Below, in pieces: positions 63,001 to 64,000 of a DNA stretch of 64,000 nt; position 1 is the stretch's first letter; every line of letters begins with the position of its first letter. The notes beneath the pieces are model-generated. The model searched no databases, was not told the origin of the DNA, and saw only the letters and a program-made list of their open reading frames with translations. The DNA is from Scortum barcoo (taxonomy: Eukaryota; Chordata; Actinopteri; Centrarchiformes; Terapontidae), in assembly GCA_023238725.1 (NCBI GenBank), contig CM041551.1, forward strand, positions 11,583,242-11,647,241, read 5' to 3'. The position numbers and the translations under genes were made by a program.

Positions 63001-64000
63001 CAACCTTTTCAGATGGTGCCTCTGCCTACTAGAGAGGAAACAAATGTATGTATTTGCAAATATATCGCACAACGTGTGACAGAGAAATGAGAGAAAATTA
63101 CTTTATCCCCTCGATGACGCTCAACAACGGCTTCCTGCTTCTGCATTATGAGCAACCTTCAGGTTAAGCAAAAAACAAGGCAGTGAATAAGGGAGCTGTC
63201 AATTGGAGCATGCCGGGGTTTCCAACTTATTTGACCTAAATGCACATGTAAGCTACGATGGTTTATGAAAAGCCTGAAAACGTGGGTGCGTGCTCTGGCG
63301 CTAAACACCGCTGACTCTCCTGTGGCACTAGCCATGTGCTTGCGATTTGGCCCTCGAGTTTATGTTTTGCGAAAGACTTGAATGACTTCATCAGGCGCTA
63401 TGGGTTTTGCTCGGATCATGCAGTACCTCGGTGCGGGTAAGGAAAGAGTGAGCAAGAGACAAACTGAGAGGCCGCTGCGAGATCTTACAGGACCATTTAC
63501 AGAGGTATCATTTACTACTTTTATAATATTATAATGCCAACAATGCTCCGCAACAAGGGCAACAGCGGAGAAGCGTGTTCTTGCTTTCTGTTTGCTTTTT
63601 AATTTCAGCATGAAATACACTGCATGTACAAATACATGCACACCAATTGTATCCAACGAAAGGCATGTTTCATCTTGACAGGGTTCCAGGGGTTCAACAG
63701 CGTAATGAGCAGCTTTCTTCCTCTTTAATTTAATTGAATATAAATGATCCCAATACTACTATTTGCAAGCGAAAATGCAAATTTTCTTCCACAGTGCTAT
63801 TATTTCTCCACATGACATAGCTAATAGTTAGAAAATCCTGTTCCAGCTCCTAAACAACAATATCTCAGGGCTCTCAATGCAAAGGTGGGTCTGAGGTGTT
63901 ACAGGAGTATGTTTAGGGGGTTGAAAACATGAATCTTCCTGCAGTTCATTCAGTTCAGTATTGCGTGTGCTGTTTCTGTCTGTCAGTCAGCCTCTGGCTC
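57030..64000 (-). other. prex2 intron(s), with tentative exon candidates
   Basis: Upstream part of prex2. I recognise no certain exon here. Weak candidates with fair splice borders are at 58388-58434, 60301-60340 and 61088-61161 (see findings). Other content is AT-rich intron with a (CA)n tract at 59836-59853 and a C-rich patch at about 62650-62677. Confidence 0.55.
59836..59853. repeat. (CA)n microsatellite
   Basis: About nine CA units in the prex2 intron upstream of the exon at 57029. Confidence 0.9.

Noticed and set aside
63360..63656. 98-codon minus-strand open frame near the window end
   Set aside because: Considered as a prex2 exon or transposase remnant, but no motif or splice border supports either.

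Overview
The window is vertebrate nuclear DNA, almost certainly from a ray-finned (probably percomorph) fish. It has short exons with GT-AG introns, many (CA)n/(GT)n microsatellites, a Tc1/mariner-type foldback MITE and degenerate copies of repeats common in teleost genomes. There are no bacterial operons, CRISPR arrays, phage genes or rRNA/tRNA genes. Most of the sequence is intron.

Two genes, both on the minus strand and head to tail, account for every coding exon I can recognise. From 57029 down to 47580 lie the last five exons of prex2 (PtdIns(3,4,5)P3-dependent Rac exchanger 2). They encode the end of the inositol-polyphosphate-4-phosphatase-like C-terminal domain, with the stop codon at 47582-47580. 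About 1.7 kb further on, in and next to a CpG-rich stretch (about 45980-46300), starts the fish orthologue of human C8orf34 (VEST-1), with its ATG at 45843. Ten C8orf34 exons can be chained down to 9462 with matching splice phases, apart from one break in exon 2. An eleventh, less certain exon lies at 3252-3372, and the true 3' end is outside the window. PREX2 and C8orf34 are also neighbours in the same order on human chromosome 8q13, which supports both assignments.

Layout by coordinate: 1-3251, sequence 3' of the last visible C8orf34 exon; 3252-45843, C8orf34, with 11-13 kb introns 1 and 7; 45844-47579, intergenic promoter/3'UTR zone; 47580-57029, prex2 3' exons; 57030-64000, prex2 intron(s), with three tentative exon candidates.

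The two proteins are not known to work together. PREX2 is a Rac GEF. C8orf34 is poorly characterised and carries an N-terminal RIIalpha/Dpy30-type dimerisation/docking-like domain.

The most notable observation is in C8orf34 exon 2. An 8-bp perfect tandem duplication there puts the conserved 3' part of the exon out of frame, beside a duplicated GT-microsatellite block. Also notable are a 111-nt stop-free in-frame intron between exons 9 and 10, a 29-nt microexon, and a degenerate CX5R loop in prex2 split by an intron. I did not find evidence of a new multi-gene system.
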